From NCBI RefSeq assembly GCF_001420695.1, contig NZ_LJJB01000007.1, positions 395,890-459,889 on the forward strand: 64,000 nt of DNA, written 5' to 3'. This DNA is from Brevibacillus choshinensis (GTDB taxonomy: Bacteria > Bacillota > Bacilli > Brevibacillales > Brevibacillaceae). The translations under genes were made by a program, and so were the position numbers. Of the stretch, positions 55,597-64,000 are shown piece by piece (the stretch's first letter is position 1; each line of letters begins with the position of its first letter). Under the pieces are notes generated by a model. It worked only from the letters and a program-made list of their open reading frames with translations, was not told the DNA's origin and searched no databases.

Positions 55597-57039
55597 CTAT
55601 CGGATCAAAGCAGCTCCCAGTCGATACAGCCAGTGCTTGAGCTCTCGTTCTTCCATGGGTGCCAGGGGAAAGCGGACCGCTGGACGGCGTACAGAATCTA
55701 CAGGCTCATCCGCGACACGGAAGGCATGCCCCGGAGTAAGTTCCAGACCTTCCTCGAGTAACATGGCAATGACTCTGTCCTCGCTCTCTGTCGCTTTAGA
55801 AGAAGGGGTCCCCCATTCAATCCAAGTGTTCAAGCCACCTGAAATCGGGTACATACGGGCATGGGCAGGGAGAGCGTGATGTTGCTCCTTCCACAAGCGT
55901 TCAAAGCGTGATTGAAACAAGGAACGTCTGTCTGCCAGGTACACCTCGGAGAACCATGGATCATCCAGCAGGCGTACAGCAGCTTCTACGATCAGGAGGG
56001 AAGGCTCGGCACCTGTCATGGAGACGATCTGACGGTAGCGCTCCAGGTCTTCTTCATTCAGGTCGGCAGGAAGCATCAGGACACCCAACTGCAGATCCCT
56101 CGCGAGCGTCTTGGACAGGGAGTGCAAGTAGTATACCTGTACGGAGCTCTGCGCATCTATCGCCATTTGGTACAGAGGGGAGCTGGGTGCAGAGAACCAC
56201 AAGTCACCGTAATGATCGTTCTCTACCAGTCGCACGTTCTTTTGTGCTGCCCATGCCAGAAGAGCTTCCTTGCGCTCGTGTGAATAGCTGATCCCTGTAG
56301 GAAAATGATAGTGAGGGTTGATCAGGAGCCAATTGGCAGGGTAATGTTCCTGTTCGGCATCGAGAGCCTCGATGGAGATCCCTTCATCATCCATCCGGAT
56401 TGGGCGTACGGTGATCCCGCACTGGCTCAGCAATCGCAGAAAGACGGGATAGCTATATTCTTCGACGTAGACGACATCCCGAGGATTCATGACGCGCTGC
56501 GCTAAAAAAGCAAAGCCGCTCGTGCTTCGGTTAAAGGAAAGGATGCGTTCTGGTGAATGAGGGAGGCCTCGTCGGCTCAAATGATCGGCAAATACTTTGG
56601 CAGCATGCGCGCGTCTGACTTTCTTTTGAGCGGAAGGTTCGTCCAGCACCGTCAGGCTGTCGTAAAAGGCTCCACGCAATCGCTTAACCAGCTCTTCGCC
56701 AGGGCGGGGAGAAGAATCAGCCAGGGAGGCGATCGGAATATCGGTGAGAGGTAGCCGATTTTCCAGCCGTGCTTCTTTGGCACGTTGCGTCAAATAATAG
56801 CCTTTGCCGTGGACAGCTTCCAGCCATCCTTCTTCGGCCAAGTGATCGTAAGCTTTTTTTACCGTTTCGAGGGAGCACCCGCTGACGGTCTTCATATCTC
56901 GCAAAGAAATGAGTTGCTGTCCGTCTACGAGGAAAGCGCCACGTAAAATAGCCGTTTGTAATTGCTCCGCGAGTTGTACGTACATCGGGGTATGGGCTTG
57001 TTTATGGAAGTGAAAAGCGAAAAAAGGGCGGTTTGCCAT
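55597..57039 (-). CDS. MocR-family regulator (GntR HTH plus aminotransferase-like domain)
   Basis: A 480-residue fusion. Residues 1-80 are a GntR-type winged helix (MYVQLAEQLQTAI, LETVKKAYDHLAEEGWLEAVHGKGYY). The rest is a fold type I PLP domain with NRSTSGFAFLAQ, NPHYHFPTG, ENDHYGDL and the PLP-lysine segment HSLSKTLARDLQLG. MocR proteins sense PLP or amino compounds and rarely act as enzymes. The ATG has AAGGAGG nine bases upstream. It diverges from moaB across 155 bases, whose control it could share, though no link is shown. Confidence 0.9.
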   Translation of the reverse strand: MANRPFFAFHFHKQAHTPMYVQLAEQLQTAILRGAFLVDGQQLISLRDMKTVSGCSLETVKKAYDHLAEEGWLEAVHGKGYYLTQRAKEARLENRLPLTDIPIASLADSSPRPGEELVKRLRGAFYDSLTVLDEPSAQKKVRRAHAAKVFADHLSRRGLPHSPERILSFNRSTSGFAFLAQRVMNPRDVVYVEEYSYPVFLRLLSQCGITVRPIRMDDEGISIEALDAEQEHYPANWLLINPHYHFPTGISYSHERKEALLAWAAQKNVRLVENDHYGDLWFSAPSSPLYQMAIDAQSSVQVYYLHSLSKTLARDLQLGVLMLPADLNEEDLERYRQIVSMTGAEPSLLIVEAAVRLLDDPWFSEVYLADRRSLFQSRFERLWKEQHHALPAHARMYPISGGLNTWIEWGTPSSKATESEDRVIAMLLEEGLELTPGHAFRVADEPVDSVRRPAVRFPLAPMEERELKHWLYRLGAALIR

Positions 57040-57194
57040 CCGGCTGCGCCTCCTTGTCTGTCAAAAATAGCAGTCATGAGAATTATATAGGAAAGAAAGG
57101 TTTGTCGGTATAGGGCAATCAGAAAAACTCCCGTTGGAAAGAAAGAGCATGGTATCATGGAAGGAGAGAGAACAGGGATGGGAGCTGACATTTC

Positions 57195-57701
57195 ATGAGT
57201 ACGCAAGAACATAAAGCCTTGTCGCCAAAACAAGTTACGTGCATGGTGATCACGGTATCCGATACGAGAACCGAAGAAACGGATAAAAGCGGCCAGCTCA
57301 TGAAGCAATTGCTGGAAGAAGCGGGACATTCCACAGCGCTGTACCAGATCGTGCGGGACGAGCCTACGGAGGTCATTGCGGCGATCGAGAACGGTATCGC
57401 TCATGCAGAGGTCCAAGTCATATTGCTAAACGGTGGAACAGGTATATCTCCACGCGATAATACCTTTGAAGCGGTGTCCGGATTGCTGGACAAAGAGATG
57501 CCTGGATTCGGCGAGCTATTTCGCATGTTAAGCTATACAGAAGACATTGGCTCTGCCGCCATGCTGAGCCGCGCCATTGCCGGGACGCGGAGTGGCAAAA
57601 TGATCTTCTCAACACCTGGATCGACGGGAGCTGTCCGGTTGGCTATGAACAAGCTGATCGTCCCAGAGCTAGGACACGTGGTACGCGAACTGAACCGATG
57701 A
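57195..57701 (+). CDS. moaB: MoaB/Mog-family molybdopterin adenylyltransferase
   Basis: A 168-residue Mog/MoaB fold protein (VITVSDTRTEETDKSG, LNGGTGISPRDNTFEAV, PGFGELFRML, STPGSTGAVRLAMNKLI) that adenylates pterin before metal insertion by MoeA. It is 40 kb from the other pterin genes but would serve them. A terminator follows. Confidence 0.93.
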   Translation: MSTQEHKALSPKQVTCMVITVSDTRTEETDKSGQLMKQLLEEAGHSTALYQIVRDEPTEVIAAIENGIAHAEVQVILLNGGTGISPRDNTFEAVSGLLDKEMPGFGELFRMLSYTEDIGSAAMLSRAIAGTRSGKMIFSTPGSTGAVRLAMNKLIVPELGHVVRELNR

Positions 57702-57712
57702 AAGAGGACAGG

Positions 57713-57750
57713 AGGGTGCCATGGCGAAATGCGCTGGGTGCCCTTTTTTT
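57713..57750 (+). terminator. Terminator after moaB
   Basis: AGGGTGCC pairs with GGTGCCCT (two wobbles), then seven T. Confidence 0.6.
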
Positions 57751-57900
57751 AACGGATAGACACAAATAACCATGGACTGTATTTGCTGTATATTGTCCGC
57801 TTATGGTACTGTTACGAAAGGAATATGACTGGCATCACCTACTGGACCCGTGCAACGGGTCATTTTGGTGCCGGAATGTGCAAGGAGAGTAGAACGAAAC

Positions 57901-59679
57901 ATGAATATATTGTTGTCCACATTAAATGCGAAATTTATCCATTCATCCCTGGCCTTGCGCTATTTGCGCAGCTATGCCGGGGCGTCCTTCCCGACTATTG
58001 AGCTCGTCGAATACACGATTAATGACATCACTTTAAATATTGTTGCCGACATATACAAGCGCAAGCCAGACGTCGTGGCATTTTCCTGTTATATCTGGAA
58101 TATCCGCGAGACCCTTGACGTTATTCGCAACCTGAAAAAAGTATGCCCGGATGTGCCCGTCATTTTGGGTGGACCGGAAGTGACCTATGATGCTGATCAT
58201 TGGATGAAAAAGCATCCGGAGATCGACGTCATCGCGATTGGGGAAGGGGAGCAGACCTTTCTGGAGCTGCTGCAAGTCTATCAGGAGGCACTCGAGACAA
58301 AGCAACCACCTCGTTTGCGTGAGGTAGCCGGGATTGCGTACCGCGATGGAGAGTACGTGCGTTTCTCCATGCCGCGCGCACAGATCGAGGAGATGGACTC
58401 CATTCCGTCTCCATACCAGGATCATCTGGATGAGCTGAACAACCGTGTCGTTTACTTCGAGGCTTCCAGAGGCTGTCCGTTCAAGTGTCAATATTGCCTG
58501 TCCTCCATTGAAGATGGGGTCCGCTACTTTAGCCTGGAACGGGTAAAGGAAGAGTTGCTCCGCTTGATCAATCACGGGGTTAAGACTGTCAAATTCGTAG
58601 ACCGTACGTTCAATATCAATAAAAAATATGCGCTGGAGATCTTTCAGTTTTTGATCGACAACCACAATGGAACCGTATTCCAATTTGAAATCACGGCCGA
58701 TATTTTGCGTGCAGACGTGCTAGACTTCCTGACCGAAAATGCGCCACCGGGAGTTTTCCGTTTTGAGATCGGCGTACAGTCCACAAACGATGAAACCAAT
58801 CGACTCGTTCAGCGTATTCAGCGCTTTGACCGCTTGTCACGCACGGTTACTCAGATCAAAAACTCAGGCAAAATCGATCAGCATTTGGACTTGATTGCAG
58901 GTCTTCCAGAAGAAGACTATCAGTCCTTCCGCAAGACGTTTAATGACGTTTTTGCGTTGCGCCCTGAAGAGCTGCAGCTGGGCTTTTTGAAAATGCTGCG
59001 GGGGACAGGTGTACGTGCGCGCGCAGCGGATCATGGGTACGTCTACATGGACGAATCGCCATATGAAATTCTCGGTAATAACGTGCTTTCCTTTGGTGAC
59101 ATGCAAAAAATCAAGCGTGTCGAGGATGTTCTCGAGAAGTACTGGAATGCCCACCGGATGGATCATACGCTGGAGTGGATGCTGGAGCAGGTATTTGAAT
59201 CGCCGTTTGATTTCTTCCAGTCGTTTGGCGACTTCTGGGAAAATCAAGGCTGGAGCCGTATCGGTCATCAGCTGGAAGATTTGTTCACGCGTCTGCAAAG
59301 CTTTTTGCACACCCAACAGGTGGAGCGTCTCGATCACGTCATGAGCTTGATGAAGTTCGATTTTCTGCACAATCAGAAGCATCGCCCGAGAAGACTCTGG
59401 TGGGAAGATGTCATGGACAAACAAGAGATGCAAGGGGCGTTTGCGGCAGTCTACGAACAACGCGAGCAACTGCGTGAAGACTTTGCCCGCCATGCATCTG
59501 TGGAAAAAGATTACTTTAAGCATACGCTAACAGCAAAGGTGAGCTTTGATATTGAGACTTGGCTCAAAACGGGCGACGTCATCGAAGGCAACTATACGCT
59601 GGTCGTCTACTATCCGTACAAGGAAGGCGAGCAAAACGACTTTACCATCGTCAACCAACTGCCTGTAGCCAGCGCATAA
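57901..59679 (+). CDS. B12-binding radical-SAM protein (DUF4080 type)
   Basis: A 592-residue protein. The N-terminal ~140 residues are a cobalamin-binding Rossmann domain (PDVVAFSCYIWNIRETL, VILGGPEVTYD). The radical-SAM core has CPFKCQYC (CX3CX2C) near residue 197. The last ~200 residues are helical and end in a beta-rich DUF4080-like domain. Substrate unknown; relatives are methylases or ring-forming enzymes. The ATG at 57901 starts the conserved MNILLSTLNAKFIHSSLALR. The AAGGAG is 13 bases upstream, rather far. It stands alone before the alkD-like gene. Confidence 0.88.
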   Translation: MNILLSTLNAKFIHSSLALRYLRSYAGASFPTIELVEYTINDITLNIVADIYKRKPDVVAFSCYIWNIRETLDVIRNLKKVCPDVPVILGGPEVTYDADHWMKKHPEIDVIAIGEGEQTFLELLQVYQEALETKQPPRLREVAGIAYRDGEYVRFSMPRAQIEEMDSIPSPYQDHLDELNNRVVYFEASRGCPFKCQYCLSSIEDGVRYFSLERVKEELLRLINHGVKTVKFVDRTFNINKKYALEIFQFLIDNHNGTVFQFEITADILRADVLDFLTENAPPGVFRFEIGVQSTNDETNRLVQRIQRFDRLSRTVTQIKNSGKIDQHLDLIAGLPEEDYQSFRKTFNDVFALRPEELQLGFLKMLRGTGVRARAADHGYVYMDESPYEILGNNVLSFGDMQKIKRVEDVLEKYWNAHRMDHTLEWMLEQVFESPFDFFQSFGDFWENQGWSRIGHQLEDLFTRLQSFLHTQQVERLDHVMSLMKFDFLHNQKHRPRRLWWEDVMDKQEMQGAFAAVYEQREQLREDFARHASVEKDYFKHTLTAKVSFDIETWLKTGDVIEGNYTLVVYYPYKEGEQNDFTIVNQLPVASA

Positions 59680-59725
59680 GTCTCTGGGAGCAAAAGGGGG
59701 AGAGACATGTCCCACTCGTTCACGG

Positions 59726-60361
59726 ATGCAGCCGTTCACTTGTTTACCGCACAGGGACACGGCTGGACCAATGGAAGCGTACATGAAGAACCAGTTTCCG
59801 TTTTTGGGGATCAAATCCCCTTTGCGCAGAGAGCTGGGCAAGCGTTTGTTTCGAGAACAGGGAATCCCGGAGGACTGGGACGTTGTCGTTCGAGAGCTAT
59901 GGTCACTGCCTGAGCGTGAATACCAGTACATCGCGCTCGATTTACTGGAAAAAGTGAAAAAACGGTTCACTCCCGAGCATCTGGAGTTGGCGGAAGAACT
60001 GATTACGACGAAATCTTGGTGGGATACGGTCGATTATTTGGCCTCACATACGGTTGGTACATTGCTTCGACTCTATCCCACTCTGATTCTCACTAGTAAC
60101 GAGCGCTGGCTGGAAGGCTCGAATATGTGGTTGCAGCGAACGGCTCTCTTGTTCCAGCTATCTTACAAGGACAAGACAAATCAAGAGCTTCTTTTCAATA
60201 ACATTCGATTTTGTGTGGGATCCAAGGAATTTTTCATCCAAAAAGCGATAGGCTGGTCATTAAGGGAGTATACCAAGACCAACCCCGATGCTGTGCGTCA
60301 CTTTGTGGAGATGACATCGATGGCAAACCTCAGCCGCAGAGAGGCGCTCAAGCATTTATAG
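59726..60361 (+). CDS. AlkD-like DNA alkylation repair protein, 5' frameshift suspected
   Basis: Matches the AlkD family of HEAT-like DNA glycosylases from PMEAYMKNQFPFLGI onward (RELWSLPEREYQYIALDLLEK, TKSWWDTVDYLA, WLQRTALLFQLSYK, SKEFFIQKAIGWSLREY). Trp and Asp of KSWWDTVD are catalytic in relatives. The open frame starts at an ATG with no ribosome site. A better start (ATG 59707, GGGGGAGA upstream) lies one frame over and encodes MSHSFTDAAVHLFTAQGH, which resembles the AlkD N-terminus. Removing one base near 59755-59765 would join them. It ends at EALKHL, shorter than relatives. Confidence 0.78.
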   Translation: MQPFTCLPHRDTAGPMEAYMKNQFPFLGIKSPLRRELGKRLFREQGIPEDWDVVVRELWSLPEREYQYIALDLLEKVKKRFTPEHLELAEELITTKSWWDTVDYLASHTVGTLLRLYPTLILTSNERWLEGSNMWLQRTALLFQLSYKDKTNQELLFNNIRFCVGSKEFFIQKAIGWSLREYTKTNPDAVRHFVEMTSMANLSRREALKHL

Positions 60362-60527
60362 AAGAACAAATTTCTTCGCTTGATAAAACAAAGGCATCTA
60401 TAGCAAAATAGACAAGTACCTTTTTAGCTCGCTCGTACGTATTACATAGAAGTCACAATTGTACAGCAAGCCTTTGCATGCAATCCTAGAAACAGCCGCA
60501 CTGTGGCGAGGATAGGGGATTTTGCTC

Positions 60528-61145
60528 ATGGAAATCAACCTGCTGATGTCAATCATAGAGCAATACGGTTACCTGGCCATTTTCTTTCTGCTCTGGCTGG
60601 GAATCGTAGGATTGCCAATTCCTGACGAGTTGGTCGTAGCGACGGGAGGATTCTTGGTCTCGATTGGCCTCTTAAACCCGGTGTACTCTTTTTTGGCAGG
60701 GTATCTGGGTGTGGCCTCCGGATTGACGATAGGCTTTTTACTTGGAAAGTATTTTGGCAAGCCCATTTTGCAGTGGCTTTCGAAAAGCGAGAAGATGCGG
60801 CATGCCGTCGAACGATCGACAGAGCTTTTGCGGAAGTATGGCACCTCGGCGCTTTGTATCAGTTACTTGTTACCAGTCGTTCGCCATGTCGTACCGTATT
60901 TGGTAGCGATGGGTGGTATGACATATCGCCGCTATGCCCTCTTGTCCTACCCAATCGGACTGGTGTGGACGATTGCCTTTTACATGCTGGGGTACGTTTT
61001 TGGGAATCACGTCGAAGACATCGTGGCTATGATTCGGAAGTATGGCTTTTATACGTTGCTCACGCTAGTTGTATTGATCGTGATCGGGTTTCTCGTGCGC
61101 AAGTATGTGCTGAGCAATCGCGCGTATCGGGCAAAAGGAGATTAA
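60528..61145 (+). CDS. DedA-family membrane protein
   Basis: A 205-residue DedA/SNARE-associated protein with PIPDELVVATGGF, the re-entrant FLLGKYFGKPILQWL segment and ISYLLPVVRHVVPYLVAMGGMTYRRY, plus about five helices. The family includes lipid scramblases and affects envelope homeostasis. The ATG at 60528 has AGGGGAT upstream. It differs from the partial DedA protein at the left edge. It is followed within three bases by a DUF1294 gene. Confidence 0.88.
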   Translation: MEINLLMSIIEQYGYLAIFFLLWLGIVGLPIPDELVVATGGFLVSIGLLNPVYSFLAGYLGVASGLTIGFLLGKYFGKPILQWLSKSEKMRHAVERSTELLRKYGTSALCISYLLPVVRHVVPYLVAMGGMTYRRYALLSYPIGLVWTIAFYMLGYVFGNHVEDIVAMIRKYGFYTLLTLVVLIVIGFLVRKYVLSNRAYRAKGD

Positions 61146-61148
61146 CAA

Positions 61149-61508
61149 ATGTTTCATCGTCAATTGGAAGCTCATAAGCGCAACCGCAATCTAATTCTCG
61201 TCGTGGGGTGGGCAATGATGATCGTGGGCTATGTCACCCCCATGCTGTGGATGGCAGGAGTAGGCGGTTTGCTCTTGAACGGGTATGCGTACTATTTGAT
61301 GGCGACGGATAAACGTTTGGCTCCCAAACGAGGCTTTCGAATTCCTGAAGCGAGCCTGCTGCTCACGGCTATTTTGGGTGGGGGGATCGGAGCCTTGGCA
61401 GGAATGCTGACCTATCGCCACAAGACCAAGCATATCTCGTTCATGATTGTCGTTCCTGTGTTCTGTATCTTGCAACTGTTCCTGCTGTTGCAAGCTATTG
61501 GTCAGTAG
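61149..61508 (+). CDS. DUF1294-family membrane protein
   Basis: A 119-residue protein with three to four helices and the diagnostic YYLMATDKRLAPKRGFRIPEASLL and GALAGMLTYRHKTKHISF motifs. Function is unknown. It lies three bases after the DedA gene, so the two share a transcript. A terminator at 61512-61552 follows. Confidence 0.85.
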   Translation: MFHRQLEAHKRNRNLILVVGWAMMIVGYVTPMLWMAGVGGLLLNGYAYYLMATDKRLAPKRGFRIPEASLLLTAILGGGIGALAGMLTYRHKTKHISFMIVVPVFCILQLFLLLQAIGQ

Positions 61509-61511
61509 AAG

Positions 61512-61552
61512 AGAAGGATTTCGCACGATGTTTCGTGCGGAGTCCTTTTTTA
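61512..61552 (+). terminator. Rho-independent terminator
   Basis: AAGGATTTCGCACGA pairs with TCGTGCGGAGTCCTT around TGTT, followed by six T. Confidence 0.82.
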
Positions 61553-61673
61553 ATTGAGGTGAAGGCTATATTCGCATCCGTCTTTTGTTTGCACAAAAAG
61601 GGGTTTTCATTTCCTTTCTTGGGCACACTATCCGTACATCTTTATCGACGAGCGAGCCAAAGGGGGGAGAGCG

Positions 61674-63209
61674 TTGAGCCAGTTCTGGAAAGCGTGGCAA
61701 AAACGGAAGGACACCCTTCAAGCGAATACACTTCAAAAGCATGCTGACAAAAGTATGGAGAGCGTCTCCGATTTGCAGCTCACGACCGATGTGGAAGAGA
61801 ATGTTTCCTTAATTCAGTTCCAATTAGGCAAATGTGATGATCTGGTTGTTCGGCGCTTTCAGAACAAGGAAGGAAAAGATTGTGTCCTCGTCTTTTTGGA
61901 TGGAATGGTGGATCGTAACGTCATTAGTCAGTTCATTATTGCGTACATGACAACAGCTGACATGACGTACGAAGGTCCAGCAACCAACGAATTAGAAGCA
62001 ACGGATCGGCTGAGACAGGTGGTTCGCAACATCCTGTCAGGAACAGCGGTATTGATGATTAACGGAAAGTGTCAGGCGTATTTGAACAATACACGAGGTT
62101 GGGATCGTAGAGGGGTGGAAGAGCCACAAACCGAGTCAGTCGTGCGTGGGCCACGCGATGGCTTTTCCGAAACGCTCTGTGTCAATTCAGCCCTCATCCG
62201 TTTTCGGCTCAAGGATCCCAACCTAAGGGTGCGCCATATGGTGGTTGGGCAGCGGACGCAGACGGATATTTACGTCATGTATATCGAAGGGTTGGCCCAC
62301 CCGCCCATGATAGAAGAGATCATAAGTAGAATCGAAAAGGTCAACGTGGATTCAGTGCTAGAGAGTGGGTACATCGAACAAATGATTCAGGACCGCAGGT
62401 GGTCTCCTTTCCCACAAATTCAGAACACAGAGAGGCCGGATAAGGTAGTCGCCAACTTGTTGGAAGGAAAAGCAGGGATCTTGGTGGATGGAACACCTTT
62501 TGGTTTGATCGCTCCAGCCGTGTTCTCCCAGTTCTATCAAAGTCCAGAGGATTACTACGAGCGCTTTTACATCGCTACATTAATTCGCTTTATCCGCATC
62601 ATCAGTATTTCGATCGCCCTGCTGCTACCTTCTCTCTATATCGCATTCAGCTCGTTTCACCCGGAGATGATTCCTTCCCGGCTTGTAATTGCGATGGCAG
62701 CTGGACGTTCTACGGTTCCTTTTCCTTCGCTAGTCGAAGCGTTATTCATGGAACTCGCGATCGAGATTTTGCGGGAAGCGAGTGTGCGCTTGCCTGGCCC
62801 CATTGGACCGACCATTGGGATCGTAGGTGCTTTGGTAGTCGGCGAAGCTGCTGTATCAGCGGGTCTCGTTAGCCCTGTCATGGTTATTATCGTGGCGGTT
62901 ACGACGATCGGGTCGTTTGCATCACCGAGCTACAGTGCTGCTATTGCGATTCGTATGCTGAGGTTTCCGGTCATGCTGTTGGCGGGAATGTTCGGCCTCT
63001 ACGGAATCATGTTGTTTTTAATCGTCATCACGGTCCATGTGTCATCGATCAAGTCGTTTGGAGTGCCTTACATGTCACCGTTGAGCCCGTTAAACTTGCT
63101 CGGCATGCGAGATTTGTTCTTTCGAGCCCCTCATCACTTAATGAGAACGCGGCCGGGCATGTTTCATGTTCACGATAAAGTACGTATGCGAGAGGATGAT
63201 AAGCCGTGA
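61674..63209 (+). CDS. gerKA: GerA-family spore germination protein, A subunit
   Basis: A 511-residue GerA-type receptor subunit. The N-terminal ~290 residues are soluble (DLVVRRFQ, FLDGMVDR, LINGKCQAYL), then come five or so helices with PSLYIAFSSFHPEMIPS, ALFMELAIEILREASVRLPGPIGPTIGIVGALVVGEAAV and SPLSPLNLLGMRDLFFRAP. It sits in the spore inner membrane and responds to nutrients with B and C subunits. The start is TTG after GGGGGGAG. The subfamily letter is uncertain. It overlaps the B-subunit gene. Confidence 0.93.
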   Translation: MSQFWKAWQKRKDTLQANTLQKHADKSMESVSDLQLTTDVEENVSLIQFQLGKCDDLVVRRFQNKEGKDCVLVFLDGMVDRNVISQFIIAYMTTADMTYEGPATNELEATDRLRQVVRNILSGTAVLMINGKCQAYLNNTRGWDRRGVEEPQTESVVRGPRDGFSETLCVNSALIRFRLKDPNLRVRHMVVGQRTQTDIYVMYIEGLAHPPMIEEIISRIEKVNVDSVLESGYIEQMIQDRRWSPFPQIQNTERPDKVVANLLEGKAGILVDGTPFGLIAPAVFSQFYQSPEDYYERFYIATLIRFIRIISISIALLLPSLYIAFSSFHPEMIPSRLVIAMAAGRSTVPFPSLVEALFMELAIEILREASVRLPGPIGPTIGIVGALVVGEAAVSAGLVSPVMVIIVAVTTIGSFASPSYSAAIAIRMLRFPVMLLAGMFGLYGIMLFLIVITVHVSSIKSFGVPYMSPLSPLNLLGMRDLFFRAPHHLMRTRPGMFHVHDKVRMREDDKP

Positions 63210-64000
63210 GCAAGCAGGACGAGGGCAGCCAAATCTATACGTTTTCCTTGTGGCAGCAGACGTCCCTGATTACAAGCACGTTGATTGGTGTAGGCGTGTT
63301 GACCTTGCCGCGGACGACTACCTCGAGACTATTTGAGGCTGGGTGGATTGCTCCTATTTTGGGATCCATCTGGGTCTTCTTTTCCATATGGATGATCGCT
63401 GCGCTCAGCCGTCGATTCCCCGGGAAGACGTTTATTGAATACAGTCCGATTATTTGGGGCTCGGCCAAGCGGCCTCGACAAGGGAGATGGCTTAGTCTTC
63501 CCTGGATGCTTAGCTATCTGCTATTTATGTACACCTCTACTGGGATTGTGTCGCGTATTTTTGGGGAAGTAGTCGTGACCTCTGTCCTGCTGGATACTCC
63601 CCTAGAAGTCATTATTATCACGATGTTTCTCCTGGCACAGATCCTCTGCATGCATGAAGTAGAGGTAGTAGCGAGGGTAAACGAGCTGTTGTTTCCCCTC
63701 ATCTTGTTTCCTATTCTCTTTATTGCTCTTGCTTCCTTTCAAAAAGCAGAATGGAACAATATGTTCCCATTATTTCGAGCGTCGGGTAAGTCACTTTTCG
63801 ATGGAGTGTATGAGGCTGTCTACTCGTTTTCTGGGTACGAAATCATGCTGATCTTCTTTGCTTACGCTCATGAGAACAATAGTAAGGTAAGGGCCGGCTT
63901 TTATGGAATCGGGATCGCCATGTTTGTCTATACGTTGATTGTATTGGCAGGCATCGTGGTGTTTGGTTTCGAGGAGCTACAACGGGTTACTTGGCCGACA
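63206..64000 (+). CDS. gerKB: GerB-family spore germination permease, cut by window edge
   Basis: 265 residues are visible of an APC-superfamily-like germination permease. It begins with GTG overlapping the upstream stop (GTGA), then FSLWQQTSLITSTLIGVGVLTLPR, the family's first-helix motif, and further helices through residue 265. A GAGAGG lies upstream. The C-terminal helices and any gerKC-like gene are beyond the edge. Confidence 0.9.
   Translation, partial: MSKQDEGSQIYTFSLWQQTSLITSTLIGVGVLTLPRTTTSRLFEAGWIAPILGSIWVFFSIWMIAALSRRFPGKTFIEYSPIIWGSAKRPRQGRWLSLPWMLSYLLFMYTSTGIVSRIFGEVVVTSVLLDTPLEVIIITMFLLAQILCMHEVEVVARVNELLFPLILFPILFIALASFQKAEWNNMFPLFRASGKSLFDGVYEAVYSFSGYEIMLIFFAYAHENNSKVRAGFYGIGIAMFVYTLIVLAGIVVFGFEELQRVTWPT

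Noticed and set aside
59707-59913. Separate 68-residue gene
   Set aside because: Beyond residue ~20 it is just the shifted frame of the alkD-like gene; better read as the displaced N-terminus of that gene.

Overview
The window looks like chromosome of a spore-forming, aerobic Firmicute of the Paenibacillaceae, most probably Brevibacillus. This is an inference from gene content and order, not a database match. It rests on a CotF-type coat protein, a YtxC-like gene directly before a T-box-controlled thrS, a GerA-type germinant receptor, futalosine-pathway menaquinone synthesis, an infC-rpmI-rplT operon with an AUU-started infC, and a T-box-controlled ilv-leu operon. I saw no tRNA or rRNA genes, CRISPR arrays, insertion sequences or phage genes.

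Layout. 1-6320: a partial DedA-type membrane protein, a coat protein, mqnC, ytxC and thrS. 6359-17760: a compact tungsten/pterin region. One leftward operon holds a HTH regulator fused to a ligand-binding domain, the TupABC tungstate importer and a MoeB/ThiF activating enzyme. Divergent from it is an aldehyde:ferredoxin oxidoreductase (AOR). Then come two small proteins that both end in Gly-Gly (one is MoaD-like), two MoeA proteins (one fused to the same ligand-binding domain as the regulator) and MoaA. MoaB/Mog lies apart at 57195. 17761-19260: infC-rpmI-rplT with an L20-type leader.

19400-42670: a catabolic island of about 23 kb. It has two paralogous MFS carriers plus a third MFS protein, a LuxR-type regulator, aldehyde and alcohol dehydrogenases, two alpha/beta hydrolases, a luciferase-like flavin monooxygenase, an R2-like ligand-binding Mn/Fe oxidase (R2lox), a sigma-54 activator followed by a textbook -24/-12 promoter, and a full acyl-CoA oxidation set (ligase, dehydrogenase with ETF, split MaoC hydratase, SDR, thiolase) with two metallo-beta-lactamase-fold hydrolases. 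Together they could oxygenate a ketone, open the resulting ester or lactone, oxidise the alcohol to an acid and take it through beta-oxidation. The substrate is unknown.

42830-51730: a small secreted protein, cysH-sat, and ilvBNC-leuAB behind a sigma-A promoter and T-box. 51730-52648: no protein gene; 51765-52397 has long, interleaved pairings and a strong terminator and looks like an undescribed structured RNA. 52649-64000: a sodium:solute symporter, a KtrB-type K+ transporter, a MocR regulator, moaB, a B12-binding radical-SAM protein, an alkD-like gene with an apparent 5' frameshift, a DedA protein, a DUF1294 protein, and gerKA-type plus partial gerKB-type genes running off the right edge.
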